Shown in pieces: positions 6,720 to 9,072 of a stretch of 9,072 nt of DNA. Location: assembly GCA_030598645.1 (NCBI GenBank), contig JAUVPN010000085.1:1-9072 (forward strand), given 5' to 3'. Below the pieces are notes generated by a model. It saw nothing but the letters and a program-made list of their open reading frames with translations, was not told the DNA's origin and searched no databases. The position numbers and the translations under genes were made by a program. Source of the stretch: Hyphomicrobium sp. GTDB lineage: Bacteria > Pseudomonadota > Alphaproteobacteria > Rhizobiales > Hyphomicrobiaceae. Positions within the stretch are counted from its first letter, which is position 1. Each line of letters opens with the position of its first letter.

Positions 6720-7954
6720 ACCGTGACCTCTATGAAACGTTCTTGGGCCAGCAACGGCAATGCAAGCTTTGCTGCGCGCGCTGTTGCCGCCGCCTCTCCA
6801 AGAGCAGCAGCGGCAGCCAACGCAGTGATTGGTAGCCCAGCCGCCGCAGCGAGCGCTGCAGGAACGAGTGCTGCTACGCGAAGCGAATTGGCGCGTGCCG
6901 GATCCCCGGTGCTGCCCGAGGCAATCGAGAGTTGAGAAAGCGGGGTGCGTATGATCCGGAAACCGGCGGCAATGGCGAATAGCGCCGCAAGCGTCAGCTC
7001 GGGCCGTAAGGCTGCGCCATAAACGAACTCGATGGCCGGCCCGGCAAGCATTGTGAAGGCCGCCATAAAAACGCCCGCCACGGCAAAGTGGGCCACCACT
7101 GCAGAACGTGCGGTAGGTGCTATAGTGCCTTCGGTTAGGCCGAGGCGGAAACGGGGCAGAAGGAGTGATCCAGCTGCCCGCCCAACGATCTGCGCGGGAA
7201 GCAGCGCAAGTTGAAGCACCGTCCCGTAGACTGCGAGCACAGTCCAATCAAAAGCCGCGGCGACGATCATCCTGTCGGCGTAAAATGTCAGGAACAAAAA
7301 TCCCCCGTTCGCAATTAGCGGCGCACCGAATCTGGCGATGCGATCAAGTGCGCTGAGACGAATTCGTAGGCGGTATTGGCGCTTTGCCTGAAGATGTGAG
7401 AGGACAGCAAGCGCCGCCGCATGGGCCACGAGCACAACGGCCATTGCGCGATGATCGCCAAACACCCACACCGCAGGAACGACCACCGCGAGCATGACCA
7501 GCGTTGCCCCGCCCTCGGAAATCGCCATAGGCTTGTAAATGAAGCGGCGCTCGGCCCTACGCATATCGAGGTGTACGGCACCGCGACAAAGAGAAACCAA
7601 GGCAAGCGCAGCGTAGGTCGCGGTCGCCGGACCGTCCGGAAATGCAGTCGCGAAGATGGGAGCGAGGGCAATTAGGATTAGTGCGAGAACGCCCGCGCGT
7701 AGTACTACAACACCATGGAGTTCTGCCTGGAAGCGCGCTGAATTGCCGTCATGCGCCTGAACGATCAGCCGCTCTATGCCGAGATCACTAGCCATTTCGA
7801 CTAAGCGCGCAACGAGCGCCAGCATCATCGCGCGCCCCAGCTCCTCGGGGCCGATGGCCCAGGCGAACATAACGGATCTGCCAAGCGCTGCTGCCTCGGC
7901 GATCAGTGGGACACCCCAAGCAAGTACGCGGCCTGATGTGGCCAGGCGCTCCAT
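6716..7954 (-). CDS. Wzx-like polysaccharide flippase
   Basis: This 412-residue inner-membrane protein of the MOP/MATE-like polysaccharide transporter superfamily probably flips the undecaprenyl-linked repeat unit from the cytoplasmic to the periplasmic face. Roughly eleven or twelve hydrophobic segments alternate with basic loops (for example RRAERRFIYKP near 132-142 and QAKRQYRLRIR near 189-199). Characteristic stretches are GPEELGR near 35-41, RFGAPLIANGG (208-218) and FYADRMIVAAAF (224-235). The last two helices (about 357-396) are very alanine-rich. A TTG at 7963 would extend the protein by three residues, but the GGAG at 7965-7968 sits only one base from it and ten bases from the ATG at 7954, so the ATG is preferred. 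It follows the pyruvyltransferase stop by five bases and overlaps the next gene by ATGA. Confidence 0.87.
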   Translation of the reverse strand: MERLATSGRVLAWGVPLIAEAAALGRSVMFAWAIGPEELGRAMMLALVARLVEMASDLGIERLIVQAHDGNSARFQAELHGVVVLRAGVLALILIALAPIFATAFPDGPATATYAALALVSLCRGAVHLDMRRAERRFIYKPMAISEGGATLVMLAVVVPAVWVFGDHRAMAVVLVAHAAALAVLSHLQAKRQYRLRIRLSALDRIARFGAPLIANGGFLFLTFYADRMIVAAAFDWTVLAVYGTVLQLALLPAQIVGRAAGSLLLPRFRLGLTEGTIAPTARSAVVAHFAVAGVFMAAFTMLAGPAIEFVYGAALRPELTLAALFAIAAGFRIIRTPLSQLSIASGSTGDPARANSLRVAALVPAALAAAAGLPITALAAAAALGEAAATARAAKLALPLLAQERFIEVTV

Positions 7955-7959
7955 AGCAA

Positions 7960-9072
7960 TCAAACTCCAATCTGGCGGACTAATTGGTCCATTTCGCTTG
8001 AAGCGCGGGCACGGAGGCTTGCGACACGTTTTGCCAGATCGGCCCGCATCGCTAATCGACTCCGAAACGAGGAAACCGTCCTTTCAGCTAGTTGCTTGGT
8101 GCTTAGGCGACGGAGATCGGCGACTTCCGTACCGATGCCGCATTCTTCGAAAACACCCCGTGTCTTGTCGGAATACCCTAAGCCAAGCGTTGGAACGCCT
8201 GAGGAAAACGCACCAATGGTTGCATGCATTCGCGCTCCACCGAACCAGTCGAGCCGCTCTAGCACCCATTTGAGTTCCATCGCTGGAAGCGCCTCGGAAA
8301 GGATGTGTATGCGTCCGTCGGCCATAGAGCTTAGGCGGGCCGCAAGAGCCTGGGCGGCAGCAAGATCGCTTTCCGGATCACCCAACGGCCGATGTACGTG
8401 GGGAACGAGAAGCAGCCTTACCGAAGCATTCGCCTGAAGAATCGCTCGAGCTATGGCTTCGATCTGCGCGGGGTGCGAATCGGCAAGGCCGAAATCTCGA
8501 CGGGCCGTCTCTGAATCGCAGCAAAGTAGGCCTGAGACGTTAAGGCCAACCAGAGGAAAAGTGCGGGGCTCTAACAGCATCTTCATCAGCCTGCGGGGCA
8601 CATCTTTGGGCCGCTGCGTTGGCAAGTTGACGGCGATATCGACACCGAGACGATGCCGATCCGGGTTAAAATTCTCCCCAAGTGCGTTCTGCAGAAAACG
8701 AAAGCTTTCACGATCCCGGACCCAAACGGCAGCCGCGCGTCGCAGGATTTTTGTCGCCAAGCGTCGTTTCGCAGGATCATTAAAAGGTCCTAGCTTCTGG
8801 GGTAGCAGGATGAGAGGAACACCCGAAACGAGCGCCAACCTCTTTGTAAGGGACATCGCGTTAAACCGCCGCGCGCCGTAAAGATCCGTAAAACTGTCGC
8901 CGCCCGAAATATCGAGCACCGCCCGCGACCGTGATATAGCGCGCGCCGCGGCGCTCGCTCCCCCGCCGAGGTGGGCGCAGAGGTACGCCATTCTCAGACT
9001 ATCGCTTCGCCAGAAGCGGCGGGTGTTGGTCAGCCCGACTAAATCAACATCTGCGTGCTTCCAACCCGCCCT
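7960..9072 (-). CDS. Polysaccharide pyruvyl transferase family protein, 5' end cut by window
   Basis: Members of this family (CsaB/ExoV type) transfer pyruvate from phosphoenolpyruvate to a sugar as a ketal, adding negative charge to the polymer. Of the protein, 370 residues are visible and the frame is open to the window edge. The 27 codons before the ATG at 8991 read sensibly (ADVDLVGLTNTRRFWRSD), so the true start is to the right of 9072. Family motifs, with positions of their first codons, are LDISGGDSFTDLYG (8916), LLPQKLGPF (8808), VRDRESFRFL (8718), VGLNVSGLL (8547), LLLVPHV (8415) and GGARMHATIGAFSSGVPTLG (8241), the last with the conserved RMHA. It heads the visible gene string and is followed at once by the flippase gene. 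The substrate sugar is unknown. Confidence 0.9.
   Translation of the reverse strand, partial: RAGWKHADVDLVGLTNTRRFWRSDSLRMAYLCAHLGGGASAAARAISRSRAVLDISGGDSFTDLYGARRFNAMSLTKRLALVSGVPLILLPQKLGPFNDPAKRRLATKILRRAAAVWVRDRESFRFLQNALGENFNPDRHRLGVDIAVNLPTQRPKDVPRRLMKMLLEPRTFPLVGLNVSGLLCCDSETARRDFGLADSHPAQIEAIARAILQANASVRLLLVPHVHRPLGDPESDLAAAQALAARLSSMADGRIHILSEALPAMELKWVLERLDWFGGARMHATIGAFSSGVPTLGLGYSDKTRGVFEECGIGTEVADLRRLSTKQLAERTVSSFRSRLAMRADLAKRVASLRARASSEMDQLVRQIGV
7965..7968 (-). promoter_or_regulatory. Ribosome binding site of the flippase gene
   Basis: The minus strand reads GGAG, ten bases ahead of the ATG at 7954 and one base ahead of a TTG at 7963. The spacing favours the ATG. Confidence 0.5.

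Noticed and set aside
6720..7247. Upstream extension of the FrhB-type protein frame to 594 residues
   Set aside because: The extra part is an out-of-frame shadow of the flippase gene. Family homology and the ribosome site both start at 6719, where ATGA overlaps the flippase stop.

Overview
The window is a slice of a surface-polysaccharide (exopolysaccharide, capsule or O-antigen) gene cluster from a GC-rich bacterium. All genes lie on the minus strand, so transcription runs from position 9072 towards 1. Family style suggests an alphaproteobacterium: high GC, a pyruvyltransferase gene next to an FrhB-type iron-sulfur protein gene, and an rfbC-rfbB pair overlapping by ATGA. This placement is an inference and the species cannot be read from the window.

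In transcription order the layout is: a polysaccharide pyruvyltransferase (7960-9072, 5' end cut by the window); a Wzx-like flippase (6716-7954); an FrhB-type iron-sulfur/flavin protein (5463-6719); an unrecognised 92-residue one-helix membrane protein (5180-5458); a Wzy/O-antigen-ligase-like membrane protein (3866-5176); a family 2 glycosyltransferase (2902-3840); a family 4 glycosyltransferase (1673-2905); a 177-base gap; then rfbC (920-1495) and rfbB (1-923, 3' end cut). Apart from that gap, genes overlap by 4 bases or are separated by 3 to 25 bases, so the first seven look like one transcription unit.

The genes form a coherent pathway. RfbB and RfbC make dTDP-L-rhamnose intermediates (rfbA and rfbD are not visible and may lie left of position 1). 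The two glycosyltransferases add sugars to a lipid-linked repeat unit on the cytoplasmic face. The pyruvyltransferase decorates a sugar with pyruvate. The flippase moves the unit across the inner membrane and the Wzy-like protein polymerises or ligates it. No initiating phosphoglycosyltransferase and no export or chain-length gene is in view. The roles of the FrhB-type protein and the 92-residue protein are unknown.

The most unusual structure is a decayed second copy of the rfbC/rfbB junction just upstream of rfbC (1497-1553, matching 892-948 at 47 of 57 bases with no gap). It lies in the only sizeable gap, beside a perfect 9-bp inverted repeat. Spot GC counts are lower in the glycosyltransferase gene just upstream than in rfbB. 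Together these suggest an old recombination joint between the rhamnose genes and the polysaccharide-specific genes. I saw no tRNA, rRNA, CRISPR array, transposase or complete mobile element.
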